From Bacteroidota bacterium (lineage in GTDB: Bacteria; Bacteroidota; Bacteroidia; Chitinophagales; Saprospiraceae): a DNA stretch of 12,045 nt. Shown here piece by piece: positions 1-6,971 of this stretch. The notes beneath the pieces were generated by a model. It worked only from the letters and a program-made list of their open reading frames with translations, was not told where the DNA came from and made no database searches. Location: the NCBI GenBank assembly GCA_024277695.1, contig JAJRUR010000064.1:1-12045 (forward strand), read 5' to 3'. Position 1 is the first letter of the stretch. Every line of letters begins with the position of its first letter. The position numbers and the translations under genes are program-made.

Positions 1-402
1 GAATAATACGAAACGCAATCAAATATCTGACGGAAAACTCCTTAAAAACTTGTTGAGTTGGTCAAAAAGATGCAAAGTAGCCGGTAGTGACTTTGAAGTT
101 ATTTGTATATTGCATGGAGAGATGTTTTTTGTTTGTTCTTGCAATGCACTGAAGTTCAGTTAATTATAGCTTGTGCAACTCCCTTTTTCTAATTTGATAA
201 CTACCGAAAATTGAGTATTATATATTACGCAATATCTTAATAGGTCTAATTTCGTCGAAATTATATCGCTTAACTCCTACAGGCTCAAAAATCAATATTT
301 TGAGACCCGTTATTTGATACATTTGCGTATATCGATCCTCGCAAGACCGAGAGTATTTTAGCTCCAGTACCGCAATAATTTTAGAAGTATTATATTTGCT
401 TT
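1..402. other. left-edge intergenic region, no confident gene
   Basis: No convincing gene is visible in this 402-base stretch. One + strand frame is open from the window edge to a TAA at 161-163 (53 codons, Cys- and Lys-containing, no motif recognised). It could be the tail of a gene that starts outside the window or simply chance. The rest is AT-rich and stop-rich in all frames I read. A small inverted repeat (CTCAAAA at 284-290, TTTTGAG at 298-304, 7-nt loop) has no T-tract after it on either strand, so it is not a clear terminator. Two candidate -7 boxes for the downstream carboxylase gene lie at 318-325 and 391-398. Confidence 0.5.
391..398 (+). promoter_or_regulatory. candidate -7 box of the carboxylase gene
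   Basis: TATATTTG matches the Bacteroidota housekeeping -7 consensus TAnnTTTG exactly and begins 12 nt before the ATG at 403. In this phylum transcription usually starts a few bases after the box, so the mRNA would be leaderless or have only a short leader if translation starts at the second Met codon (415). No good TTG/TTTG element is seen 17-23 nt upstream. A second match, TACATTTG at 318-325, could be an alternative promoter giving a leader of about 70 nt. Confidence 0.55.
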
Positions 403-1944
403 ATGCGCAAACAAATGGATCAACTTGAAGACAAAATAGCTCAGGCTCATCTAGGTGGTGGGCAGACTCGTATAGATCGACAACATGCCAAGGGTAAGCT
501 CACAGCGCGTGAGCGGATAGACATCTTATTGGATGATGGGAGTTTTGAGGAGATGGGTATGCTTGTGGTGCATCGGAGTTCAGACTTTGGGATGGAGGAC
601 CAAAAGATACCGGGAGATGGTGTCGTCACGGGCTATGGTCGGATTGATCAGCGGCTTGTGTATGTCTATGCTCAAGATTTTACGGTCTTCGGTGGTTCGC
701 TTTCTGAGACCCATGCGGAGAAGATTTGTAAGATTATGGATTTGGCTATAGCCAATGGGGCTCCGATTATCGGATTAAATGACTCCGGAGGTGCTCGTAT
801 TCAAGAAGGCATATCCTCTTTGGGCGGCTATGCGGATATTTTTTATAGAAATACACTTGCATCCGGAGTGATTCCACAGATTTCGGCCATCATGGGACCT
901 TGTGCCGGTGGAGCTGTGTATTCACCGGCGATTACAGATTTTATTTATATGGTAGAGCGTAGTGCGTACATGTTTGTCACCGGTCCTAATGTGGTAAAAA
1001 CCGTTACAAACGAGGACGTAAGTTCAGAAGACTTGGGCGGTGCTCAAACCCACGCGGTAAAGTCCGGTGTCACACATTTTACCGCTGCCAACGACTTGGA
1101 CTGCCTCATGCAGATCAGAAAATTATTGAGCTATCTACCGCAATCCAACAAAGAGCAAGTTGCGCATATTGACTATACATACGATGACGAATCACGCGAA
1201 GCGCTTCGTACCATCATTCCGGATGCATCCAGTAAGCCATACGATATGAAGGAAGTGGTCCATCATATTGTAGATCTTGATAGTTTTTATGAAGTACATA
1301 AAGATTATGCAGATAACATCCTCGTCGGATTTGGTCGATTGGCCGGACGTAGTATTGGTATAGTCGGTAACCAGCCTGCTAGTTTGGCAGGTGTTTTGGA
1401 TGTAAATTCTTCAAAAAAAGCTGCCAGATTTGTTCGATTTTGTGATTGTTTTAATATCCCTTTACTCGTATTGGTAGATGTACCCGGATTTTTGCCCGGA
1501 ACCGATCAAGAGTGGAATGCTATCATTACCAACGGAGCCAAACTCCTCTATGCCTTCAGTGAGGCGACTGTACCAAGGGTTACATTAATCACACGCAAAG
1601 CATATGGCGGGGCCTATGATGTGATGAATTCTAAGCATATCGGTGCAGATATGAATTTTGCTTGGCCTACCGCCGAGATCGCGGTGATGGGTGCCAAGGG
1701 GGCGAGTGAGATTATCTTCCGTAAGGAAATTAAGGCTGCTGATGATCCGGAGTCTGTGTTAAAACAAAAAGAATCCGAGTATGCCGAAAAATTCGCCCAC
1801 CCTTACAGAGCTGCAGAACGTGGATTTGTGGACGAAGTCATCGACCCGGCAGACACGCGCATCAAATTGATAAAGTGTTTTGGGATGTTAAGTGGCAAAA
1901 AGATCGCCGGACCTTCTAGAAAACATGGAAATATACCGCTGTAA
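403..1944 (+). CDS. pccB: acyl-CoA (propionyl-CoA) carboxylase beta subunit
   Basis: Carboxyltransferase subunit of a biotin-dependent acyl-CoA carboxylase. It moves the carboxyl group from carboxybiotin to an acyl-CoA, most likely propionyl-CoA giving methylmalonyl-CoA, in the cytoplasm. The 513-residue length fits the family. The N-terminal crotonase-like half has LNDSGGARIQEG (125-136) and the oxyanion-hole segment GPCAGGAVYSP (165-175). The C-terminal half has DVPGFLPGTDQE (359-370), AYGGAYDVM (400-408) and WPTAEIAVMGAKGA (421-434). Asp406 in AYGGAYDVM occupies the position that in actinobacterial enzymes separates propionyl-preferring (Asp) from acetyl-preferring subunits. That supports the PccB call, though methylmalonyl-CoA decarboxylase and related subunits share much of this sequence. 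No biotin carboxylase or biotin carrier gene is in the window. The start could be 403 or, four codons later, Met5 at 415; homologues often begin close to the MDQLEDKIAQAHLGGG segment. Confidence 0.93.
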   Translation: MRKQMDQLEDKIAQAHLGGGQTRIDRQHAKGKLTARERIDILLDDGSFEEMGMLVVHRSSDFGMEDQKIPGDGVVTGYGRIDQRLVYVYAQDFTVFGGSLSETHAEKICKIMDLAIANGAPIIGLNDSGGARIQEGISSLGGYADIFYRNTLASGVIPQISAIMGPCAGGAVYSPAITDFIYMVERSAYMFVTGPNVVKTVTNEDVSSEDLGGAQTHAVKSGVTHFTAANDLDCLMQIRKLLSYLPQSNKEQVAHIDYTYDDESREALRTIIPDASSKPYDMKEVVHHIVDLDSFYEVHKDYADNILVGFGRLAGRSIGIVGNQPASLAGVLDVNSSKKAARFVRFCDCFNIPLLVLVDVPGFLPGTDQEWNAIITNGAKLLYAFSEATVPRVTLITRKAYGGAYDVMNSKHIGADMNFAWPTAEIAVMGAKGASEIIFRKEIKAADDPESVLKQKESEYAEKFAHPYRAAERGFVDEVIDPADTRIKLIKCFGMLSGKKIAGPSRKHGNIPL

Positions 1945-2035
1945 GCTATAAATTTTGAAATAATCGAGGATGTCCGAGTAACTTATAGAAACTAAACCGG
2001 TCTTAATCGTGTTAAACAGTTGATATCCATATTCT

Positions 2036-2779
2036 ATGAAAAAACGTACAATCTTTCTATTCTGCCTCACCCTGACCAGTGTAGTGCTTCTAGCTCAACA
2101 AACCGAATCTCAAAATCCTATGGATGCAGATGCTCCGGAATTGACAGATTCCGGATACCAAATTCCCGAACACAAAATAAGTACAGATGAAAGACCGATG
2201 AGCCTAGGGGTGGAGGCCTGTTTCATGCTCTATCTGAAAGATGTCAAACCCAAAAAATTAAAAACATATTGGGACGACTACATGAAACAAAAGTTTAACA
2301 CCAAGTCCAAAAAAGTCAAAGGCAATAAGCACGAGCGAAAATACCAGAATGTGGCGATTTATGACATAGGGTATGATCAACTGGATATCTATCGTGTAGT
2401 CTATGAGCAGGATGGTATGACAGAGTTTGTGCTATGGCTAACGAATGGAGAAAAATTTATTGCCCCCTATCGAGATGAAAGCACCAGCGATAAAGTAAAA
2501 TCCTTTTTAAAAGACTTTGGAATATATGTCGAAAAAAGAAAGATAGAAGAAGAACTTTCAGAAGAAGAGCACCAGTTGAGCGAGCTGAACAAGAAACAAA
2601 ATAAACTGATCAAGGAAAAGGAAAAATTAGAAAAAAAGATTGCAGATTGGGAAAAAAATATCACGAAGGCCAAAGAAAAAATCCAACAGAACATAGTTGA
2701 CCAAGAAGGAAAAGCAGTAGAGATCGAAGATCAGTCCAAAGTGGTAGAGGCAGTCAAAAATAAACTAAAAAAATTCTAG
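2036..2779 (+). CDS. exported protein with C-terminal coiled coil
   Basis: I do not recognise a named family. The 247-residue product starts with a typical signal peptide (MKKRT, hydrophobic core 6-19, probable cleavage after LLA at 18-20), so it should reach the periplasm or beyond. No lipobox Cys is present. Residues 50-165 look like a compact alpha/beta domain: a conserved-looking MSLGVEACFMLYLKDV segment (55-70), a very basic stretch (82-102, many Lys) and alternating hydrophobic strands to about 143. Residues 165-245 are a strongly charged Glu/Lys helix with heptad-like spacing, almost certainly a coiled coil. No catalytic motif is visible. It is followed 52 nt later by a small exported or membrane peptide gene in the same direction, so the two may be co-transcribed. 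A role in envelope structure or as an adaptor is only a guess. Confidence 0.8.
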   Translation: MKKRTIFLFCLTLTSVVLLAQQTESQNPMDADAPELTDSGYQIPEHKISTDERPMSLGVEACFMLYLKDVKPKKLKTYWDDYMKQKFNTKSKKVKGNKHERKYQNVAIYDIGYDQLDIYRVVYEQDGMTEFVLWLTNGEKFIAPYRDESTSDKVKSFLKDFGIYVEKRKIEEELSEEEHQLSELNKKQNKLIKEKEKLEKKIADWEKNITKAKEKIQQNIVDQEGKAVEIEDQSKVVEAVKNKLKKF

Positions 2780-2831
2780 GAGAGAGCAGAATATATTCTT
2801 TTTTTTAACCTTAAAACAACTTATTTCAACT

Positions 2832-3065
2832 ATGCTAACGTATCTAAAAAAGAAGCGGAATATTTTTATTATTCTTGGTCTATTCCTAGCGGTGTCTTTT
2901 TTGTGTAGTATCAAAGCACAGATAGTCCATCAAATCGTGTTAAATAACACTGTCCAAATTGAATTAAAAGACTTTCAAGAAGAAGACGAATCGAGCTTTT
3001 CTTCTGAGACAGATATAGTTAAGAAAGCAGTTATCATTGTGACCAGACTATTAAAGCTAAAATAA
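2832..3065 (+). CDS. small exported or single-pass membrane protein
   Basis: A 77-residue hypothetical protein. It has a Lys-rich start (MLTYLKKKRN) and one hydrophobic segment (11-27) ending in SIKAQ, which reads either as a signal peptide cleaved after Ala29 or as an N-terminal membrane anchor. The remaining 48 or so residues carry an acidic patch (46-61, rich in Glu, Asp and Ser) and a basic amphipathic end (64-77). No family is recognised. It lies between two + strand genes (gaps of 52 and 40 nt), which suggests it belongs to the same transcription unit. The coherent signal-like N-terminus is the main reason to believe it is real; conservation in relatives is not checked. Confidence 0.5.
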   Translation: MLTYLKKKRNIFIILGLFLAVSFLCSIKAQIVHQIVLNNTVQIELKDFQEEDESSFSSETDIVKKAVIIVTRLLKLK

Positions 3066-3105
3066 TATATCAGCTTAATTAATTTTATCCTGTCAAGTAC
3101 TCAAC

Positions 3106-4128
3106 ATGCCACCATCCCTTTGTCCTACCTGTAATCATTCTGTTGGCCAAGGTGCTAAGTATTGTCCAAGTTGTGGTGAAAAGATTTTCTATCGTCAGAA
3201 GAGTATTTGGTTTTTTCTTTCAGACATCTTTGATTCTATTTTTAGTCTGAACTCCAAATTGTTTCTCAGTTTTTATCATCTGATGATTCCTGCCAAATTA
3301 ACTTTGGAGTATTTTAAAGGTGTTCGTAAGAAGTACTATAGTCCTTTTCGCTTTTTTTTTGTGAGTTTGGTGGTCGTCCTTGCTACGATAAAATTGGCCA
3401 ACCAAAACAAGAGCACCTTGGAATTGAAGTTAAATGGGTTTGAAAATACTGAAACCGCATTCGCTTTATATGATCTTGTAGATTCTGCGCATTATTCTTT
3501 CCGACAGGACCAGCTATTAAAAGAGGAGGCAGAGCTCATTAATGCGTACTCGCAACATATCAAGTCCATCGTACAAGCCGACACCAATGATATGATGGAT
3601 ATTTCTAATTTTATATTTGATGATCGAGATTCGATTATGGTTCCTATGCGTGATGCTTTTGGACTTCCTATAGATTCATTGATCTCTAGGTATCACATTA
3701 CCGGTTTTTGGGATCAAGTATTCTTAGAACAAACGCTCAAAGTGATGAAGCAAAAAGAAGATCTTGCTCAGTATATCTTTGGCAAACTCAGTTGGATGTT
3801 TATTATATTAGTCCCTCTTCTGGCTTTTTGTTCTAAACTATTGTATTGGAGGTCTCGCCGATGGATGGTTGAGCATATAGTTTTCTTGTTTCACCTATGT
3901 ACTTTTGCTTTGCTTTTGGTTTTGCTCCAAGAACTATGGTCCAATGCCTTATTTGTCAGAGTATTATTGATCATATTTTTGTTATATTTTCTTTTTGCTT
4001 TGAAGCGCTTTTATGGACAGACTTGGCCTATGACCATATTCAAGATGCTCTTATTGATTGTGTGTTTCAGCATATTAGGTGGAATACTGATTGTGTTGAC
4101 TGGTTTGTTATCTTTTTTATTGTTTTGA
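3106..4128 (+). CDS. DUF3667-type zinc-ribbon membrane protein
   Basis: A 340-residue membrane protein. It begins with a zinc ribbon of two CxxC knuckles (Cys6/Cys9 and Cys20/Cys23; CPTC and CPSC-GEK). Next comes the segment typical of Bacteroidota DUF3667 proteins: a first amphipathic region, YFKGVRKKYYSP (69-80) and a first membrane helix (about 81-97). A soluble stretch of about 125 residues (100-225) follows, rich in acidic and polar residues. Four more hydrophobic segments lie near 228-247, 255-277, 281-301 and 309-339. The biochemical function of DUF3667 is not established. The ribbon should be cytoplasmic and might bind zinc or a partner protein. The start is placed at the ATG just before the first CxxC, as is usual for the family. 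The gene ends 12 nt before the end of the convergent exporter gene. Confidence 0.8.
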   Translation: MPPSLCPTCNHSVGQGAKYCPSCGEKIFYRQKSIWFFLSDIFDSIFSLNSKLFLSFYHLMIPAKLTLEYFKGVRKKYYSPFRFFFVSLVVVLATIKLANQNKSTLELKLNGFENTETAFALYDLVDSAHYSFRQDQLLKEEAELINAYSQHIKSIVQADTNDMMDISNFIFDDRDSIMVPMRDAFGLPIDSLISRYHITGFWDQVFLEQTLKVMKQKEDLAQYIFGKLSWMFIILVPLLAFCSKLLYWRSRRWMVEHIVFLFHLCTFALLLVLLQELWSNALFVRVLLIIFLLYFLFALKRFYGQTWPMTIFKMLLLIVCFSILGGILIVLTGLLSFLLF

Positions 4129-4140
4129 TGAGCATGCAGA

Positions 4141-4776
4141 TCAATATTTTTGGCTGTAGATATACCAGAGTTGTACAGTGGCCAGAAGTAAGAAAATGGA
4201 TGCAATGATTTTATAGATATTTGCAGAAATATTATCGTATCGATCGAGTATTATTTGTCCTACTTTTATATAGATAACCAGACAACTCAGTGTACCCAAA
4301 AACGCACCAAAGCTAAATGTGAGCAATACACTCGTTTTATTGATCAATAATCCGTTCTTCATAAATATTATACCCTGAGTAAGCCAATACGGATATACGA
4401 TAAAATTGAGTAGGGATAAGCCCGTGCCTTTCAAAAAATAAGAATGGGCATCTTTGCTATGGACTGTATGCCTTGTAGGATTGGTTCTCTTAGTATAATA
4501 GTATATTGCGATCAATATGAATAGGACCACTGCCGACCATTGTACGAAGTCGTTACCCACAAAAATTGTAGATATAGTATCTGCAAATCGAATAGAAATA
4601 AACGATTGAAAAAACTCGACTATTGAAGCTCCCAGTACAAAGAGAAAAGCAGATTTTAGTCCTTTTGTACAGCGAATAGCTATCCCGTTCATACTGATCA
4701 TACCTGGAGGTATCATACCAAGAAAACTAAAAAAATAGGCTAGGCCGAAAGCGATAAGGTAAGGCATAAAGTTCAT
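4141..4776 (-). CDS. LysE-family exporter
   Basis: A 211-residue inner-membrane protein with about six hydrophobic helices (roughly 5-22, 40-60, 78-95, 118-140, 148-172 and 186-205), the size and topology of the LysE/RhtB amino-acid exporter superfamily. The first helix ends in IPPGMISM (22-29), a variant of the conserved PGP/PPG motif. The second half has SLLNFIVYPYWLTQG (121-135), resembling the family's second conserved proline/asparagine motif after helix 4. The substrate cannot be told from sequence; amino acids and related metabolites are known for the family, and Bacteroidota members are mostly uncharacterised. The gene is convergent with the DUF3667 gene (12 nt between stops) and divergent from the pyrophosphohydrolase gene, sharing a 135-nt intergenic region. 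The start could be Met1 or Met4. Confidence 0.8.
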   Translation of the reverse strand: MNFMPYLIAFGLAYFFSFLGMIPPGMISMNGIAIRCTKGLKSAFLFVLGASIVEFFQSFISIRFADTISTIFVGNDFVQWSAVVLFILIAIYYYTKRTNPTRHTVHSKDAHSYFLKGTGLSLLNFIVYPYWLTQGIIFMKNGLLINKTSVLLTFSFGAFLGTLSCLVIYIKVGQIILDRYDNISANIYKIIASIFLLLATVQLWYIYSQKY

Positions 4777-4899
4777 ACCAATCTATGGAGCAGGCTTTTC
4801 ATGATGTTAAAAATACTAAAACTTTTATATCCGAATACAATTTTTGTTTTTTGGCTTAATTGAGGCTATACACCTGCATGGTATGTAGTCGAGATCTGT

Positions 4900-4907
4900 T
4901 ATATTTG
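4900..4907 (+). promoter_or_regulatory. candidate -7 box of the pyrophosphohydrolase gene
   Basis: TATATTTG, identical to the box before the carboxylase gene, begins exactly 12 nt before the ATG at 4912. This spacing predicts a leaderless or almost leaderless transcript. No convincing -33 TTTG is visible at the expected distance. Confidence 0.55.
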
Positions 4908-4911
4908 CAGC

Positions 4912-5430
4912 ATGACAAAATCAAAATTTAAAGAGGCAGAGGCATTGAACGGTGTATCAAAATTTCACCACTTGTTTCGCTTAGCTGTATTAGATGCCCC
5001 AACTGTACCCGACGCTGATCGATGTCGATTGCGTATCAATTTGATTCAGGAAGAGCTGAATGAACTCAAAGTAGCCTTAGAGCAAAAAGATATAGTTGAG
5101 GTGGCGGATGCATGTGCTGATTTGCAGTATGTGCTTTCGGGTGCTATCCTAGAATTTGGATTGGGAGAGAGCTTTAATAAGTTATTTGCTGAAGTACAAC
5201 GCTCCAATATGAGCAAAGCCTGTACTACGCAATCTGAAGCTGAGCAAACACTCCAATATTATGCTGAGCGCGATGGCACGATCGGGGTCATAGAACCGGT
5301 TGGTGACAAATTCTTAGTCTATAGAGACCACGATCGCAAAGTACTCAAATCCATAAATTATTCACCTGCAGATCTACAGTCTATCTTGCAGCAAGAGGAT
5401 CATCTTTCTGACAGTTGTTGTGCGGATTGA
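4912..5430 (+). CDS. MazG/PRA-PH-like NTP pyrophosphohydrolase
   Basis: An all-alpha nucleotide pyrophosphohydrolase-like protein, expected to hydrolyse a nucleoside triphosphate (or phosphoribosyl-ATP-like substrate) to the monophosphate and PPi with Mg2+. The metal-binding signature is complete: EELNEL (47-52, Glu47, Glu48, Glu51) and EVADACAD (63-70, Glu63, Asp66, Asp70), followed by VQRSNMSKA (95-103), typical of the HisE/MazG-like branch. After about residue 110 there is an extra 60-residue region with short strands (IGVIEPVGDKFLVYRDHDRK, 124-143) and a final helix. It ends in a Cys-Cys pair (169-170), so the protein is longer than the bare 100-residue fold. A house-cleaning role against non-canonical nucleotides is plausible, but the substrate is unknown and no histidine biosynthesis genes are nearby. 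Met1 is a firm start because the next Met is residue 100. Confidence 0.85.
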   Translation: MTKSKFKEAEALNGVSKFHHLFRLAVLDAPTVPDADRCRLRINLIQEELNELKVALEQKDIVEVADACADLQYVLSGAILEFGLGESFNKLFAEVQRSNMSKACTTQSEAEQTLQYYAERDGTIGVIEPVGDKFLVYRDHDRKVLKSINYSPADLQSILQQEDHLSDSCCAD

Positions 5431-5479
5431 TTTTTATCATAAGGGCATACTCTAAACACTTGAATAGGTGCTAAGCAGC

Positions 5480-6103
5480 TTAGCCAAAAGGGCCGGATTG
5501 GAAGAGTCTTTGTACAAATATACCCAGCAACTCCGGCTTGAGGACTAGGGTGAACAGAACTCCATAGACAGCACCGTAGAAGTGTGCATCGTGACCTATG
5601 TTATCTTTTGCATTTTTTGATGCCCACTGTTCGTATGCCAGAAAGCCCAATGCACCTATAATAGCAGGAACAGGTATAAAATAGATCAACCAAGTGTGCC
5701 ATGGGTTAAACAGTGCATTGATCAGCAATACACCCGAAACCGCTCCACTTGCGCCTACTGCTCGGTAAGACGGGTTATTGTGGTGTTTAAAATAAGAAGG
5801 GATGCTACCGGCTATGATCGTAGTGAGATAAAGCAGCAGAAAGAGGACATTGCCTTTCATAGCACCAAACATTTGTTGGAAGTACTGTTCTACTATACTC
5901 CCAAAAGACCAAAAGACGTACATATTGAGCAATAGATGGAACCACCCTGCGTGTACAAAACCTGAACTGATGAACCGATACCATTCTTTTTGTCGTGCTT
6001 CTTGATAGGGATAATGAGCTAGCTTGGCAAACAGACCGGGGTTTTGCATCGCCATATAAGAAATAAGTCCGGTGAGTAGTACGATGATTAGGGTCAGGCT
6101 CAT
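5480..6103 (-). CDS. rhomboid family intramembrane serine protease
   Basis: A 207-residue membrane protease that cleaves transmembrane substrates inside the lipid bilayer of the inner membrane. It shows the rhomboid hallmarks: the first conserved region HAGWFHLLLNMYVFWSFG (51-68, with His51, His56 and Asn60), the nucleophile motif GASGAVSG (117-124, Ser119) and the catalytic His in HDAHFYGAVYG (171-181, His174, with Gly177 and Gly181 behind it). Hydrophobic helices fit a minimal six-helix bacterial core without added cytoplasmic or extracellular domains. It is the last gene of a minus-strand operon, starting 12 nt after the rlmH stop. Its substrates cannot be inferred. Confidence 0.9.
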   Translation of the reverse strand: MSLTLIIVLLTGLISYMAMQNPGLFAKLAHYPYQEARQKEWYRFISSGFVHAGWFHLLLNMYVFWSFGSIVEQYFQQMFGAMKGNVLFLLLYLTTIIAGSIPSYFKHHNNPSYRAVGASGAVSGVLLINALFNPWHTWLIYFIPVPAIIGALGFLAYEQWASKNAKDNIGHDAHFYGAVYGVLFTLVLKPELLGIFVQRLFQSGPFG

Positions 6104-6115
6104 GATAGGATGTAT

Positions 6116-6589
6116 TTATGCATTGTGATAGGGTTCGTTGTTCAGAATACTAAAGGCTCGATATAGTTGTTCTAGGAACATAATTCGAGCTATTTGGTGG
6201 TTAAACGTAAGTTTGGAAAGGGATATTTTGAAGTCAGCACGTGCATAGAGGGTATCATCAAAACCGTAGGCACCACCGATGACAAAAACGATGGTTTTAT
6301 AGGCAGCGATCATCCACTTATTGATCTGTTGGGCAAACTGCTTTGAAGAGTAGCTCCTACCGTTCTCGTCCAAGAGAATCACCAAGTCACCTTTGTGGAC
6401 ATTGCGCAGAATACTTTGTGCTTCAAATTGTTGCTTTTGTGCCGGAGCAAGTACTTTTGTCTTTTTACGCAAGTCCAATTCAAGCTCTTCTATGCGTGTG
6501 TAGCGAGTTATCCTCCTGACGAAATCCTCTGCGATTTGCTGATGATGCGTATCAGACCATTTGCCTATATTGATGACCTTGATCAGCAT
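6116..6589 (-). CDS. rlmH: 23S rRNA (pseudouridine1915-N3)-methyltransferase
   Basis: SPOUT-class methyltransferase that methylates N3 of pseudouridine 1915 in helix 69 of 23S rRNA, acting on assembled 70S ribosomes with S-adenosylmethionine. The 157-residue length is normal. Family blocks are all present: LDENGRSYSSKQFA (73-86), the SAM-binding trefoil loop FVIGGAYGF (102-110), LSKLTFNHQIARIMFLEQLY (124-143) and the C-terminal NEPYHNA (151-157), whose Tyr-His pair is conserved. The start ATG directly abuts the TAG stop of the preceding small gene (TAGATG), which favours coupled translation. It is followed after 12 nt by the rhomboid gene. Confidence 0.96.
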   Translation of the reverse strand: MLIKVINIGKWSDTHHQQIAEDFVRRITRYTRIEELELDLRKKTKVLAPAQKQQFEAQSILRNVHKGDLVILLDENGRSYSSKQFAQQINKWMIAAYKTIVFVIGGAYGFDDTLYARADFKISLSKLTFNHQIARIMFLEQLYRAFSILNNEPYHNA

Positions 6590-6892
6590 CTAATGCTCTC
6601 CCTCACCTACAGGTTCTGTCGGGTCAGTAGATACTCCTCCTTGACCACTTGCTTCATTATAAAATAAATATACAGGAGCTTCATTTCTGATGATATCTAC
6701 CACTTGGGGATAGTCTTCCGTACGCATTTGCAGATGAATGTGCCCATTGACTAGTTTGGCACCGTCTTGGTCCTGCGTTGGATGAAATTCTATTTGGCCT
6801 ACGAGATTGTAATCCATAAACAACTGAATGATCCTATAGCCTTTGGGCTCCGAATGAATAAATAACTGATACGTGTCAAATTCTATGCGCAT
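6590..6892 (-). CDS. conserved-looking small protein upstream of rlmH
   Basis: A 100-residue soluble protein, with no signal peptide or membrane segment. It appears to be mostly beta strands with one helix (MRIEFDTYQLFIHSE, then FHPTQDQDGAKLVNGHIHLQ at 36-55, and a helical YPQVVDIIRNEAPVYLFYN at 61-79). It ends with a Gly-rich stretch and STDPTEPVGEGEH (88-100). The ending EPVGEGE resembles the conserved C-terminus of an uncharacterised bacterial small-protein family that I recall but cannot name. No catalytic residues are evident. The gene abuts rlmH with zero intergenic bases and probably heads the operon with rlmH and the rhomboid gene. A function in ribosome or RNA biology would rest on neighbourhood alone. 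Confidence 0.75.
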   Translation of the reverse strand: MRIEFDTYQLFIHSEPKGYRIIQLFMDYNLVGQIEFHPTQDQDGAKLVNGHIHLQMRTEDYPQVVDIIRNEAPVYLFYNEASGQGGVSTDPTEPVGEGEH

Positions 6893-6921
6893 GATTTTTG
6901 ATTTTTACGATGACAATCTTA

Positions 6922-6933
6922 CAAAAATTTTTG
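6922..6933. repeat. 12-bp perfect palindrome upstream of the rlmH operon
   Basis: CAAAAATTTTTG is a perfect palindrome about 30 nt upstream of the first gene of the small protein-rlmH-rhomboid operon. It is flanked by an outer GACA (6912-6915) and TGTC (6941-6944) at nearly symmetric distances. It could be an operator for a dimeric regulator or simply AT-rich sequence; it is a poor terminator because it lacks a loop and a T-tract. Confidence 0.3.
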
Positions 6934-6971
6934 CAGTTAATGTCTATGGTGTCCCTAAAATTATTTTTTAT

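Noticed and set aside
2..163. 53-codon frame open from the left edge on the + strand
   Set aside because: No recognisable motif, unusual composition, and its upstream part is outside the window; it could be chance in AT-rich DNA, so it is not called as a gene.
284..304. 7-bp inverted repeat CTCAAAA/TTTTGAG
   Set aside because: AT-rich, short, and not followed by a T-tract on either strand; not enough for a terminator or operator call.
2467..2694. 75-codon minus-strand frame rich in Phe and Ser
   Set aside because: It is the antisense reading of the Lys/Glu-rich coiled coil; the Phe/Ser composition is explained by AAA/GAA codons on the other strand.
3897..4208. 103-codon + strand frame across the end of the DUF3667 gene and the start of the convergent gene region
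   Set aside because: It lies in another frame of two well-supported genes, and its apparent hydrophobicity is inherited from the membrane-coding sequence.
5471..5483. CTAAG-CAG-CTTAG palindrome at the rhomboid stop codon
   Set aside because: A 5-bp stem with a 3-nt loop and no T-tract; easily arises by chance between convergent genes.
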